64,000 nucleotides of DNA from Njordibacter sp937773555. Its GTDB lineage: Bacteria > Pseudomonadota > Gammaproteobacteria > Pseudomonadales > Balneatricaceae. The notes beneath the pieces are model-generated. The model saw only the letters and a list, made by a program, of their open reading frames with translations. It was not told the DNA's origin and did no database searches. Location: contig NZ_CP159830.1 of the NCBI RefSeq assembly GCF_047730085.1, forward strand, positions 434,001 to 498,000, in the 5' to 3' direction. Below are positions 8,216 through 17,446 of the stretch, in pieces. The position numbers and the translations under genes are program-made. Numbering within the stretch: the first letter of the stretch is position 1; each line of letters opens with the position of its first letter.

Positions 8216-9319
8216 ATGACATCAACTGCTACTGCAACCTTTTCTATGAACACAGACCCTAAGTTTAGTCCAATGCGTGACAATGGTCAGAGGCATAATT
8301 GGGGTATTAATGAAATTACTCAGCTATTCGCCTTGCCGCTAAACGATCTTCTGTTTAAGGCACAAACGATCCATCGTGCCTATTTTGACCCCAATGAGGT
8401 GCAGGTAAGTACATTGCTTTCTATAAAAACAGGCGCCTGTCCTGAAGACTGCAAGTACTGCCCACAAAGTGTTCACAACGATACGGGTTTAGAAGTTGAA
8501 CGGTTAATGAAGGTAAAAGAAGTAATTGAAGAGGCTGTTGCGGCTAAAGCGGCAGGGGCCACCCGTTTCTGTATGGGGGCTGCGTGGAAGAATCCTCGTG
8601 CTAAAGATATGCCTTACGTATTGGAGATGGTGAAAGAAGTAAAAGCTATGGGCCTTGAGACCTGCATGACTTTAGGTATGCTAGCACCAGATCAAGCACA
8701 AAAACTGGCAGATGCAGGGTTAGATTACTACAACCATAACCTTGATACGTCACCAGAGTTTTATGGTTCTATAATCACAACTAGAACCTATCAAGATCGC
8801 CTAAATACCTTAAGCAATGTGCGTGATGTGGGTATGAAAGTCTGTGCTGGTGGTATTGTTGGTATGGGTGAGAATTTGCGAGACCGTGTGGGCCTGCTGC
8901 AACAGCTGGTTAATATGCCGCAACACCCAGAAAGTGTCCCTATTAATATGCTGGTAAAAGTTGAGGGCACTCCCCTTGACCAAGTTGAAGACCTTGAGCC
9001 GTTTGATTTTATCCGCACCATAGCCGTAGCTCGCATATTAATGCCGCAATCTCACGTGCGATTGTCTGCGGGCCGGGAACAAATGAATGAGCAAATGCAG
9101 GCCATGTGTTTCTTTGCAGGGGCCAATTCAATTTTTTATGGAGAGCGCCTGCTCACTACAGACAACCCAGCTGCAGAACAAGACAGAGCATTGTTTGTAA
9201 AGTTGGGCATTCGCCCAGAAAAACGTCAAGACGTGTCTGACGAAGCCCATCGAGGTGCTATTGAACAGGCTATTGAAAATGCCAAGCCGGAGCAAATGTT
9301 TGTTGATGCTAGTCTCTAA
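8216..9319 (+). CDS. bioB: Biotin synthase
   Basis: A radical-SAM enzyme that inserts sulfur into dethiobiotin, the last step of biotin synthesis. The 4Fe-4S motif CPEDCKYC supplies Cys75, Cys79 and Cys82, and the TIM-barrel segments LETCMTLGML, YYNHNLDTSPEFY and NMLVKVEGTPL follow. At 367 aa it is slightly longer than most because of a variable N-terminal extension; an in-frame ATG ten codons in is an alternative start. It is the first gene of a tight operon: its stop overlaps the bioF start by one base. It is divergent from comF, with an 80-bp promoter gap. Confidence 0.98.
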   Translation: MTSTATATFSMNTDPKFSPMRDNGQRHNWGINEITQLFALPLNDLLFKAQTIHRAYFDPNEVQVSTLLSIKTGACPEDCKYCPQSVHNDTGLEVERLMKVKEVIEEAVAAKAAGATRFCMGAAWKNPRAKDMPYVLEMVKEVKAMGLETCMTLGMLAPDQAQKLADAGLDYYNHNLDTSPEFYGSIITTRTYQDRLNTLSNVRDVGMKVCAGGIVGMGENLRDRVGLLQQLVNMPQHPESVPINMLVKVEGTPLDQVEDLEPFDFIRTIAVARILMPQSHVRLSAGREQMNEQMQAMCFFAGANSIFYGERLLTTDNPAAEQDRALFVKLGIRPEKRQDVSDEAHRGAIEQAIENAKPEQMFVDASL

Positions 9320-10509
9320 TGCACAATTTAGAACACACTCTAGGTGCTGATCTTAATCAGCGAAGGCTCAATCACCTTTACCGCAGGCGACTTTCACATA
9401 GGGGGCCACAAACCCCAGAACTGAATATAAATGGCCAAGCCCTGTTAGCGTTTTGTAGTAATGATTACTTAGGTTTAGCCAATCATCCCCAACTTATTAG
9501 TAACGCTCAAAAAGCGTGTGCAGATTATGGCGTAGGTGCTGGAGCGTCCCACCTTGTGGTGGGGCATACAGACCTTCATCATCAGCTAGAAGAAGTGTTA
9601 GCCGAAGTCACCCAACGGCCCAGAGCGTTGTTATTCTCTAGTGGGTATATGGCTAATATTGGGGTGATGAATAGCCTTTTAGATCGTCAAGATGCAGTCT
9701 ATCAAGACCGTCTGAATCATGCGTCACTGCTGGATGGTGGGCTGCTTAGTTCCGCCAAATTTCAGCGGTATCGACACAATGATATGCTCGATTTAGCACG
9801 TCAGTTAACTAGTACCGAAGCCAGACGGCATTTGGTTGCCACCGATGCCGTATTTAGTATGGACGGTGACAGTGCATTGTTGAAACCCCTGAGCCAGCTC
9901 TGTAATGAACAGCAGGCATGGTTGATGATTGATGATGCCCATGGTTTTGGAGTGCTTGGACCTAATGGTGGTGGTAGTGCGCTCGCACAAGACTTGACTA
10001 CGGCTGAATGCCCGATTTATATGGCCACACTTGGCAAGGCTTTAGGCAGCTATGGCGCTTTTGTAGCCGGTAGTGATGCACTGGTCGAAAGCCTAATCCA
10101 GTTCTCCCGCAATTATATTTATACCACTGCCCTGCCGCCAGCCATTGCGGCTGCAAGCCTCGCTGCTGTGCAACTGTTAAAGGATGAGGCTTGGCGGCAA
10201 CAACATCTCAATCACCTCATTAGTTTATTTAAGCAACAGGCTAAAAGCTTAGGCTTACCCTTAATGCCAAGTGATACCGCAATCCAGCCACTTATGGTCG
10301 GTTCGTCACAGGGAGCACTTCAGTTGAGTGAACTGCTCAAAGAACAGGGGCTTTTGGTCACGGCTATACGCCCTCCAACGGTACCAAAAGGCACTGCCCG
10401 GTTAAGGATTACATTGTCTGCTGCGCACACTGAAAGTCACCTCCATCAGTTACTGCAGGCACTGGCTCAGTTGCAACAGCAAGGCTTACTAGCCTCGGTA
10501 GAGGGTTAA
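9319..10509 (+). CDS. bioF: 8-amino-7-oxononanoate synthase
   Basis: A PLP-dependent enzyme that condenses pimeloyl-ACP with alanine. The 396-aa sequence shows CSNDYLGLANHP near the N-terminus, GYMANIGVMN, the aspartate/histidine pair in MIDDAHGFGVLG and the PLP-lysine in ATLGKALGSYGAF. Start and stop overlap its neighbours (TAATG with bioB; bioH begins at the next base), so it is a coupled operon member. Length and motifs are normal for the family. Confidence 0.98.
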   Translation: MHNLEHTLGADLNQRRLNHLYRRRLSHRGPQTPELNINGQALLAFCSNDYLGLANHPQLISNAQKACADYGVGAGASHLVVGHTDLHHQLEEVLAEVTQRPRALLFSSGYMANIGVMNSLLDRQDAVYQDRLNHASLLDGGLLSSAKFQRYRHNDMLDLARQLTSTEARRHLVATDAVFSMDGDSALLKPLSQLCNEQQAWLMIDDAHGFGVLGPNGGGSALAQDLTTAECPIYMATLGKALGSYGAFVAGSDALVESLIQFSRNYIYTTALPPAIAAASLAAVQLLKDEAWRQQHLNHLISLFKQQAKSLGLPLMPSDTAIQPLMVGSSQGALQLSELLKEQGLLVTAIRPPTVPKGTARLRITLSAAHTESHLHQLLQALAQLQQQGLLASVEG

Positions 10510-11295
10510 GTGCTTTTTCCAGAAGGGACTGTTATCCAAGTGCAACTAGATACGCACAAGCCTGCTTTGGTATTACTGCATGGCTGGGGCTATGATAATA
10601 ATTGTTGGCCTGAATACTTGCTGGAGCAGTTGAAATCTAGCTACAACCTTATTTTGTTAGATTTACCAGGGCATGGGCAAGATACCTATGTTGCAGATCA
10701 ACGTAATACGTTAGAACAACTAGACCAGTGGATAGTCGCCACCAAACGATACCTTCCCCTCCAGTATACTTTAATGGCTTGGTCCTTGGGTGCTCAGATA
10801 GCCATTCGTATGGCTCATAATGACCCTCGTATAAAGCGCTTAATACTGATGGCTGTGAACCCTAAGTTCATTACTGGTGATGGCTGGCCAACAGCAATGG
10901 TGCCCGAAATGCTGCTTCAGTTTATGCAAGGTTATCAGGCATTGGCTACTAAAACGTTGCGCCGTTTTGCGAGTTTGCAGGCACAAGGTTCAGTAAATCC
11001 AAAGTTGTTGGCAGCGCAAATAATCCAACTCATGCCAGTGCAAACTCAAAAAGCCTTCGGCCTTAACTTATTGCAAGTATTAGATGAGCGCGCACACCTT
11101 TGCCAACTTTGGCAGCCCTGTTACCTTGAACTGGCTAAAAATGATGAGTTGGTCCCCTGTCAATGGGTTGATGAGTTACAACTGCCCAACAATGTGCAGG
11201 TTAATTATGTTGAAGGCGGCCACGGCTACTTACTAGAACAACAGAGCATTAGTAGAAAAATGGCCAAATTTATGCATCCTGGGGTGGCTAGGTGA
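10510..11295 (+). CDS. bioH: Pimeloyl-ACP methyl ester carboxylesterase
   Basis: An alpha/beta hydrolase of 261 aa that removes the methyl group from pimeloyl-ACP methyl ester, ending the BioC-BioH detour through fatty acid synthesis. Visible features: oxyanion region LLHGWGYDNNCW, nucleophile elbow AWSLGAQ, the acid in LAKNDELVP and the catalytic histidine in EGGHGYLLE. The GTG start follows directly on the bioF stop, and the 3' end overlaps bioC by 4 bp. Position between bioF and bioC supports the assignment over a generic hydrolase. Confidence 0.95.
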   Translation: MLFPEGTVIQVQLDTHKPALVLLHGWGYDNNCWPEYLLEQLKSSYNLILLDLPGHGQDTYVADQRNTLEQLDQWIVATKRYLPLQYTLMAWSLGAQIAIRMAHNDPRIKRLILMAVNPKFITGDGWPTAMVPEMLLQFMQGYQALATKTLRRFASLQAQGSVNPKLLAAQIIQLMPVQTQKAFGLNLLQVLDERAHLCQLWQPCYLELAKNDELVPCQWVDELQLPNNVQVNYVEGGHGYLLEQQSISRKMAKFMHPGVAR

Positions 11296-12110
11296 ACCCG
11301 AATTCAAACTTTTTACCTAGCGTGCAACAAGTGGCGCAAGCCTTTAGCCAAGCGGCAAAAACCTATGACCAAGTTGCAGGCTTGCAACGCATTGCTGCAG
11401 ACCGGCTATTAAATAAGGGGGTCGACCTTCATCGAGGTAGGGTGCTCGATATTGGCAGTGGTACAGGTTATGTGAGTGCTCAGTTAGCAGGTATTAATTT
11501 GGTTACTGCAGTAACGGGATTAGATATCGCCGAAGGCATGCTAACCTATGCCCGGTCGCGTCATCACAGCAGTAAGTTAAGCTGGCAACTCGGTGATGCA
11601 CAACAAATACCACATGTTTTGTTAAATAGCGCCCAGCAGTATAATTTAGTCATCTCGTCTTTAGCCATCCAGTGGTGTAAAAACCTGGATGCCGTTTTTT
11701 CTGGTGTAGCCCATTGCCTTGCAGAGGAGGGGGCTTTTCATTGTGCTACCCTAGGCCCGAAAACCTTACATCAACTTAAATGGGCTTGGGCCCAAGTAGA
11801 TGATTACCAACACGTTAATGAATTCGTTGCGCTAGACACTCTGAGAGATACACTTAAAAACCATTTTGTAGAAGTAGACATTGTATGTGAGACTATTGAG
11901 CTCAAATATCAGTCAGTGCAGCAGCTTACGCAGGATTTGAAGCAGTTAGGTGCCAGTAATCACAACGCTCAGGCAGCGCAAGGACTAATGGGAGTAGGGC
12001 GTTTACGTAAGATGGTGCAGGCCTACGAATCCTTGCGTGATGACGAGGGTCAATTGCCAGTCAGCTATGAAATTTACTATATAAAGGCTAAAACTAAGGC
12101 AGCGATATGA
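11292..12110 (+). CDS. bioC: Malonyl-ACP O-methyltransferase
   Basis: A SAM-dependent methyltransferase of 272 aa that methylates malonyl-ACP to start pimelate synthesis. The N-terminus has the BioC signature FSQAAKTYDQVAGLQR, followed by the SAM motif VLDIGSGTGYVSAQL and the motif region LDIAEGML. It uses a GTG start overlapping the bioH stop by 4 bp and overlaps bioD by 4 bp at its end, so it is translationally coupled on both sides. Confidence 0.96.
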   Translation: MNPNSNFLPSVQQVAQAFSQAAKTYDQVAGLQRIAADRLLNKGVDLHRGRVLDIGSGTGYVSAQLAGINLVTAVTGLDIAEGMLTYARSRHHSSKLSWQLGDAQQIPHVLLNSAQQYNLVISSLAIQWCKNLDAVFSGVAHCLAEEGAFHCATLGPKTLHQLKWAWAQVDDYQHVNEFVALDTLRDTLKNHFVEVDIVCETIELKYQSVQQLTQDLKQLGASNHNAQAAQGLMGVGRLRKMVQAYESLRDDEGQLPVSYEIYYIKAKTKAAI

Positions 12111-12814
12111 CGCAGATCAAAAAACGGTTTTTTATAGCAGGCACAGACACTGACGCTGGGAAAACTACGGTGGCTTGTGCTTTGTTAGCTAAAGCCAGAA
12201 ATCAGGGCTTGAGTACTGCAGCTGTTAAGCCTGTGGCAGCTGGGTGTATTGAGACCAAAGAAGGTTTAAGAAATAACGATGCGGAGCAATTGTTAGCTCA
12301 GTGCACCATGCCCTTGTACTATGAACAAGTTAATCCAGTAGCCTTTTTAGCTCCTATTGCGCCTCATATTGCTGCTCAACAACAGGGCCAGAGACTGCAA
12401 GTGGATCGCCTGGCTGGGTTTACTCGCGGTGTGCTAATGCAAGGTGCAAACCTTACGCTTGTGGAGGGTGCTGGTGGTTGGCGGGTGCCAGTGAACGAGC
12501 GAGAAACTTTGGCAGACCTGGCGATAGCCTTAGGGATACCGGTTGTATTAGTCGTAGGTATGCGTTTGGGTTGCATTAACCATACGCTGTTAACTGTAGA
12601 GGCAATTACTAGAGATGGGTTAACACTTGCCGGTTGGGTGGCCAACTGTATTGATCCCCAAATGGCCGAACTAGATGCTAATATAATGACGCTGCAACAT
12701 CGGATTCAGGCACCCATGTTAGGTGTGGTGCCAAACCTAGCCAATATCGAAAAAGCGTCAGCAAGGATGGCAGCTTGCCAAACCTATTTAGACCTTGAAA
12801 TGCTGCTTAACTAG
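12107..12814 (+). CDS. bioD: Dethiobiotin synthetase
   Basis: This 235-aa ATP-dependent enzyme closes the ureido ring of dethiobiotin using CO2. It has the P-loop FIAGTDTDAGKTTVA at the N-terminus, the KPVAAGC segment and VEGAGGWRVPVNE. It is the last gene of the operon. The cluster lacks bioA (the aminotransferase between BioF and BioD), which must be elsewhere in the genome. No obvious terminator follows. Confidence 0.97.
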   Translation: MTQIKKRFFIAGTDTDAGKTTVACALLAKARNQGLSTAAVKPVAAGCIETKEGLRNNDAEQLLAQCTMPLYYEQVNPVAFLAPIAPHIAAQQQGQRLQVDRLAGFTRGVLMQGANLTLVEGAGGWRVPVNERETLADLAIALGIPVVLVVGMRLGCINHTLLTVEAITRDGLTLAGWVANCIDPQMAELDANIMTLQHRIQAPMLGVVPNLANIEKASARMAACQTYLDLEMLLN

Positions 12815-12917
12815 CGTGTTAATGCACCACACGATAGCCTTGTGATTACCTTCTTTAATTCCCTGATTTGATGACTGTAAAGTCTTAGAATTGACCTAAG
12901 GGCATTAAACAAGGTAT

Positions 12918-12939
12918 TTTTCAAACAAGTGTTTGAAAA
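12918..12939. promoter_or_regulatory. 22-bp palindrome matching the PsrA operator pattern
   Basis: The bases read TTTTCAAACA, AG, TGTTTGAAAA: a perfect inverted repeat with 10-bp arms. Its core CAAAC-N4-GTTTG (12922-12935) fits the motif reported for PsrA, the TetR-family fatty-acid-responsive repressor of pseudomonads. It lies 36 bp before the acyl-CoA dehydrogenase start. Repression relieved by long-chain acyl compounds is inferred. Confidence 0.6.
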
Positions 12940-12974
12940 TAAATAAGTTCATGCTAAAAATCAATGGAGTCATC

Positions 12975-14774
12975 ATGCCTAATTATCAAGCGCCACGTCG
13001 CGATATTCAATTTGTAATGCACGAAGTATTAGCCATGGCAGATCACTATAAAACTTTGCAAGGTGGCGAAGACATTGATGCAGAAATGATTGATGCTATT
13101 CTTGAAGAAGCGGCTAAGTTTTCTGAAAATATACTTGCGCCAATCAATGCCTCTGGTGACGAAGAAGGGTGTAGTTGGAATGATGGTGTAGTGACCACTC
13201 CTTCTGGATTTAAACAAGCCTACACTCAATACGTAGAGGGTGGTTGGCCGTCTATGTCCCATAGCCCAGATGTAGGTGGCCAAGGCTTGCCCGAATCTTT
13301 AGGCACCATGATTAATGAGCTCAGTGGCACGGCCAACTGGTCTTGGAGCATGTATCCCGGACTCAGCCATGGTGCTATGAACACCATAGAAGCCCACGGT
13401 ACCGAAGAACAAAAGCAAAAATACCTATTGCCACTGGTTGAAGGCCGCTGGACGGGCACCATGTGCTTGACTGAGTCTCATTGTGGAACTGACCTAGGTT
13501 TGTTGCGCACAAAAGCTGAGCTCCAAGCAGACGGTAGTTATGCTATTACTGGCACCAAAATATTCATATCTGCTGGTGAGCACGACATGGTAGATAATAT
13601 TGTGCACATCGTACTTGCCCGCCTACCAGGTGCGCCTTTAGGTACAAAAGGTATTTCATTATTTATCGTACCTAAATTTGATGTCAATGATGATGGTAGT
13701 CTTAGTCAACGTAATCAAGTGAAGTGTGGCTCCTTGGAGCACAAAATGGGTATCCATGGCAATGCCACCTGTGTGATGAACTTTGATGGGGCTAATGGTT
13801 ATCTTATTGGTCCAGCCAACAAAGGTTTGAACTGTATGTTCACCTTTATGAATATTGCTCGAATTGGCACAGCCGCGCAGGGGCTCTGTGCAGCTGAAGG
13901 TGCCTTTCAGGGGGCCTTAGAGTACACCAAAGAACGCTTACAAATGCGCTCCTTGGCAGGCCCGGTTGCTCCAGAAAAAGCTGCAGACCCAATTATTGTG
14001 CATCCAGATGTACGCAGAATGCTGCTAACAGCGAAATCTTTTGCTGAGGGTGGCCGTATGTTGGTTTATTTTCTAGCTCAGTTAAATGATACAGTTAGTC
14101 GCAACGGTGACAGTGATGAGGGTAAAGAGGCAGACGTGTTATTGTCTTTATTAACACCTATTGCTAAAGCCTTCATTACTGAAACGGGTGTAGAGTCTGC
14201 CAACTTAGGCCTTCAGTGTTTTGGTGGCCACGGCTATATCCGCGAATATGGCATGGAACAGATTGTACGTGATGCACGTATTGCTACCATTTATGAAGGC
14301 ACTACTGGTATTCAAGCCCTTGATCTTCTGGGTCGTAAAGTGCTTATGACTCAAGGTGAAAGCCTTAAAGTGTTCACTAAAATAATTTACCGCTTTTGCA
14401 AGGCAGAAGCAGAAAATGAAGCTATGGCTGAATTTATCAAGCCACTGATGGCAGCTAATAAAGAATGGGGTGAGCTGACTATGAAGGTGGGCATGGCGGC
14501 CATGAAAGATCGTAATGAGGTCGGTGCCGCCTCCGTAGATTACTTAATGTACTCAGGTTATGTCACTCAAGCATACTTTTTTGCTCGAGCGGCAAAGGTG
14601 GCGCAAGAGGTGCTAGCTGGGAAGACTTCTGAAACAGATTTTTACCAAGCAAAATTATTTACTGCACGTTTCTTTTTTGCCCGTTTGTTACCTCGTACTC
14701 AAACTCATGCCACTACCATGCTCGCCGGTGCTGGCACATTACAAGATTTAAATGAAGACCACTTTAGGTTCTAG
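12975..14774 (+). CDS. Acyl-CoA dehydrogenase, DmdC-like long form
   Basis: A flavin-dependent acyl-CoA dehydrogenase of 599 aa. It begins MPNYQAPRRDIQFVMHEVL, characteristic of the long subfamily that includes methylmercaptopropionyl-CoA dehydrogenase (DmdC) and several fatty acyl-CoA dehydrogenases. Visible motifs: CLTESHCGTDLG (FAD/substrate region), ITGTKIFISAGEH, LGLQCFGGHGYIREYGMEQ, and ARIATIYEGTTGIQA containing the catalytic glutamate region; a C-terminal extension follows. I chose the ATG at 12975 because GGAG precedes it; the longer frame adds 14 atypical residues. It stands alone with its own operator and terminator. Beta-oxidation of a fatty or related acyl-CoA is likely; the exact substrate cannot be read. 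Confidence 0.88.
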   Translation: MPNYQAPRRDIQFVMHEVLAMADHYKTLQGGEDIDAEMIDAILEEAAKFSENILAPINASGDEEGCSWNDGVVTTPSGFKQAYTQYVEGGWPSMSHSPDVGGQGLPESLGTMINELSGTANWSWSMYPGLSHGAMNTIEAHGTEEQKQKYLLPLVEGRWTGTMCLTESHCGTDLGLLRTKAELQADGSYAITGTKIFISAGEHDMVDNIVHIVLARLPGAPLGTKGISLFIVPKFDVNDDGSLSQRNQVKCGSLEHKMGIHGNATCVMNFDGANGYLIGPANKGLNCMFTFMNIARIGTAAQGLCAAEGAFQGALEYTKERLQMRSLAGPVAPEKAADPIIVHPDVRRMLLTAKSFAEGGRMLVYFLAQLNDTVSRNGDSDEGKEADVLLSLLTPIAKAFITETGVESANLGLQCFGGHGYIREYGMEQIVRDARIATIYEGTTGIQALDLLGRKVLMTQGESLKVFTKIIYRFCKAEAENEAMAEFIKPLMAANKEWGELTMKVGMAAMKDRNEVGAASVDYLMYSGYVTQAYFFARAAKVAQEVLAGKTSETDFYQAKLFTARFFFARLLPRTQTHATTMLAGAGTLQDLNEDHFRF

Positions 14775-14794
14775 TTTGGATTGAAATAGCTAGC

Positions 14795-14824
14795 AAAAAA
14801 GCCCGCGTACAAGTGGGCTTTTTT
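14795..14824. terminator. Rho-independent terminator after the acyl-CoA dehydrogenase
   Basis: The stem pairs AAAAAAGCCCGC with GTGGGCTTTTTT around a short loop, with an A-tract on one side and a T-tract on the other. It can serve both this gene and the convergent dgkA. Confidence 0.85.
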
Positions 14825-14842
14825 ATGCCTAGTTATAAATTA

Positions 14843-15238
14843 TTAACCAAAACTGCGATAAACAAACTCTCCCCAAACATAAACGAAAAACAAAGCAGCA
14901 ACAAACACTGCTGCTGATCCCATATCCTTTGCGGCCCCTGTTAGATCGTGGTGTTCGGTGCTAATGCGATCTAGCGTGGCCTCTAAAGCAGAGTTAATAT
15001 ACTCCATTAACATGACCAACAAACCTGCGCCAAGCATGAGGATTCGTTCTACTGGAGATTCACCTAGGTAAATAGCACAGGGTATGCTCACCAGAAAGAT
15101 GGCAGTATATTCCCGCATACCGGCTTCATTTTTAAAACAATAAACCATTCCTTTGAGAGAAAAAATGGTGGCAGTATACATCCTGTTCCAGCCACCATTT
15201 TTGGGATAGCTATTTGGGTGAGGCTTAGGTGAGTTCAT
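14843..15238 (-). CDS. dgkA: Diacylglycerol kinase, prokaryotic type
   Basis: A 131-aa integral inner-membrane kinase that phosphorylates diacylglycerol, recycling lipid turned over during membrane-derived glucan or LPS modification. It has three hydrophobic segments and the family signature EYINSALEATLDRI followed by the conserved KDMGSAAVF. The extra N-terminus (about 15 residues, proline- and asparagine-rich) is variable in the family. It is convergent with the acyl-CoA dehydrogenase. Confidence 0.95.
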   Translation of the reverse strand: MNSPKPHPNSYPKNGGWNRMYTATIFSLKGMVYCFKNEAGMREYTAIFLVSIPCAIYLGESPVERILMLGAGLLVMLMEYINSALEATLDRISTEHHDLTGAAKDMGSAAVFVAALFFVYVWGEFVYRSFG

Positions 15239-15409
15239 AATTTGCTTCTCGTGCCTGTTATTATGTTTTTTTGGCGCTTATTCACAACGGTCAGTTTAAC
15301 CAATCCATTGGCAACTGAAAAGCAGTCATATATCTTGTGAAACTCCTTGAGGTTATTAATTAATGGTAGAATTGAAATCATATTATATTCGTTTAATTGG
15401 AATCCTATC

Positions 15410-16414
15410 TTGTATCAATTTATTACTGGCTTACCAAAAGTAGAGTTACACTTGCACATTGAAGGTAGCTTAGAACCCGAACTTATGTTCAAACTAGCGC
15501 AACGTAATAATATAGAAATTCCATTTGCCAACCCTGATGAGGTTCGTGAAGCTTATGATTTTTCAAATTTACAATCGTTTTTAGATATCTACTATCAGGG
15601 TGCACAAGTACTCATTACAGAAAGGGATTTTTATGATTTAACCTGGGCCTATATGCTGCGTTGCAAGGCCGATAACGTGCTTCATGCTGAGTTATTTTTT
15701 GACCCACAAACCCACACGGCCAGAGGCATAAGTTTTGATACGGTTATGAAGGGGCTTACCAATGCCTTGGCTGATGCGGAAGCTCAATTGGGTATTAGTA
15801 GCCAACTTATTCTATGTTTTTTGCGGCATCTAGATGAAGCAAGTGCTTTTGATACCCTGCAGCAAGCGCAATTGTGGAAAGACAGTATTGTTGCCGTAGG
15901 CCTGGACTCGTCAGAAGTGGGACATCCGCCAGAAAAGTTTGCCAGAGTATTTGCTGCTGCTCGAAAACAAGGCTACCTTGCGGTTGCCCATGCTGGAGAA
16001 GAAGGGCCATCAAGTAATATCACAGATGCCTTAGATATTCTTCAAGTAAGCCGAATTGATCACGGAGTGCGTTGTGTTGATGACCCTCAATTGGTGTCTC
16101 GGCTCATTGAAGAAAAAGTGCATCTAACTGTTTGTCCATTATCAAATACCAAGCTAAAAGTTTTTCAGTCTATGGAGCAGCACACTATTGTTGATTTGCT
16201 GCGCCAAGGTGTTAGTGTGGGTATCAATGCGGATGATCCGGCTTATTTCGGTGGCTATATGAATGACAATTTCACTGCAGTAGCCTGCGCTCATACCTTA
16301 AGTCAAAAAGAATTAGGCCAGTTCACCTGCAATGCGATAGATGCTAGCTTTTGTGGCCTAGAACGAAAGCTAGAACTACATCAACAACTGCAAGCCTATA
16401 TGGACAGCCAGTAG
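15410..16414 (+). CDS. Adenine deaminase of the adenosine deaminase family
   Basis: A metal-dependent deaminase. Motifs: ELHLHIEGSLEPEL (first two metal histidines), FFDPQTHTARGI, VGLDSSEVGHPP, VAHAGEEGP (third histidine and catalytic glutamate), RIDHGVRC and INADDPAYFGGY (metal aspartate). The DPQTHTARG and SSEVGHPP segments and overall similarity point to the pseudomonad-type group shown to deaminate adenine rather than adenosine; the substrate remains an inference. I place the start at TTG 15410 (LYQFITGLPK, 334 aa) since family members begin about there; an in-frame TTG at 15347 would add 21 residues. It is followed after 3 bp by an RmlD-like gene. Confidence 0.88.
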   Translation: MYQFITGLPKVELHLHIEGSLEPELMFKLAQRNNIEIPFANPDEVREAYDFSNLQSFLDIYYQGAQVLITERDFYDLTWAYMLRCKADNVLHAELFFDPQTHTARGISFDTVMKGLTNALADAEAQLGISSQLILCFLRHLDEASAFDTLQQAQLWKDSIVAVGLDSSEVGHPPEKFARVFAAARKQGYLAVAHAGEEGPSSNITDALDILQVSRIDHGVRCVDDPQLVSRLIEEKVHLTVCPLSNTKLKVFQSMEQHTIVDLLRQGVSVGINADDPAYFGGYMNDNFTAVACAHTLSQKELGQFTCNAIDASFCGLERKLELHQQLQAYMDSQ

Positions 16415-16417
16415 ACT

Positions 16418-17311
16418 ATGAAGATTATAAAACTTCTGGTTACTGGTGCCTCCAGTCAAGTGGGTTCTGCCCTATGTACAAGAGCAGTCAATGCTGGGAT
16501 GACTGTGGTTGGTTTTGACGACAATCTACTTAACAGCATGCAACTAGAATCCATTCAAGCTGTTATTTCCAGTTCTAAGCCGGACTACGTGGTGAATACC
16601 GCAAGTTATTCGGTGGTCGATTTAGCTCAGGAAAACCCACAAAAAACTCACGTTTCTAACCATGATGTGGCCTTAGTATTGGCCCAGGCGTGTGATGAAT
16701 TGGGCCTGCCATTACTGCACCTGTCCAGTGATTATGTGTTTGATGGCCTGCAGCGCGTCCCTTACAAAGAAGACGCCTATACGGCTCCAGTCAATCGCTT
16801 TGGTGAAGCCAAACTTGCAGCAGAGAAAGCGATAAAGCAACACTGTGCTAAACATATTATTCTTCGTGTGGGGTGGATATTTAGTGCCTACGGTAATAAC
16901 TTTGTATTAAGGACCTTGAGGCAATTGCAAGAACATCATCATGTGAAGGCTGTTTCAGACCAACAGGGCTGCCCTACCTACGCCAATGATGTGGCTCGCG
17001 TATTGATTGCAATCATTCAGCAGCTAGGATGTGATATTAATGTCTGGGGAACCTATCATTATAGTGGTGCAGAAGTGACAAGCTGGAAAGGTTTTGCTGA
17101 AGCCATTCTTGCTGCAGCAAAAAAACACGGCGTTACTCAGGCTAAAACGATTGAGGCAGTCACAAGCCTGGAATGGCCTGCTAACGCTCCCAGGCCTGCA
17201 TACAGCGTGCTGGACTGTAGCAAAATACTGTCCACTTTTGGTATACGCCAAAGGCCTTGGCGTTCTGGGCTGGTGAAGGTAATCGATCAGGTGTTTAAGC
17301 CAGTAAAATAA
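16418..17311 (+). CDS. RmlD-like sugar-nucleotide reductase lacking the catalytic tyrosine
   Basis: A 297-aa short-chain dehydrogenase/reductase of the dTDP-4-dehydrorhamnose reductase family. It has the nucleotide-binding motif VTGASSQVGSAL, the HLSSDYVFDG segment and SDQQGCPTYANDVA. At the YxxxK position it reads RFGEAK: Phe128 replaces the catalytic tyrosine, while Lys132 is kept. Together with the absence of rmlABC neighbours, this argues against an ordinary dTDP-rhamnose enzyme; a regulatory or non-reductive role, as in the methionine adenosyltransferase beta-subunit relatives, is possible. It starts 3 bp after the deaminase and probably shares its transcript. Confidence 0.8.
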   Translation: MKIIKLLVTGASSQVGSALCTRAVNAGMTVVGFDDNLLNSMQLESIQAVISSSKPDYVVNTASYSVVDLAQENPQKTHVSNHDVALVLAQACDELGLPLLHLSSDYVFDGLQRVPYKEDAYTAPVNRFGEAKLAAEKAIKQHCAKHIILRVGWIFSAYGNNFVLRTLRQLQEHHHVKAVSDQQGCPTYANDVARVLIAIIQQLGCDINVWGTYHYSGAEVTSWKGFAEAILAAAKKHGVTQAKTIEAVTSLEWPANAPRPAYSVLDCSKILSTFGIRQRPWRSGLVKVIDQVFKPVK

Positions 17312-17383
17312 ATCAAATAGCTCTTCTAAAAGCCGCCAACTACGACTTAAACTAATGGCAATCGAAAAAGACCTGACGCTAAG

Positions 17384-17413
17384 TTAGAAGAGATGGACAA
17401 GGGCAGGTATAAT
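17384..17413 (+). promoter_or_regulatory. Putative sigma-70 promoter of moaA
   Basis: TTAGAA at 17384-17389 and a perfect TATAAT at 17408-17413 are separated by 18 bp and lie 33 bp before the moaA start. I see no molybdenum-cofactor riboswitch fold in the leader. Confidence 0.55.
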
Positions 17414-17446
17414 AGCCTGTAATTATTTTGTAAACGGTCATTCATT

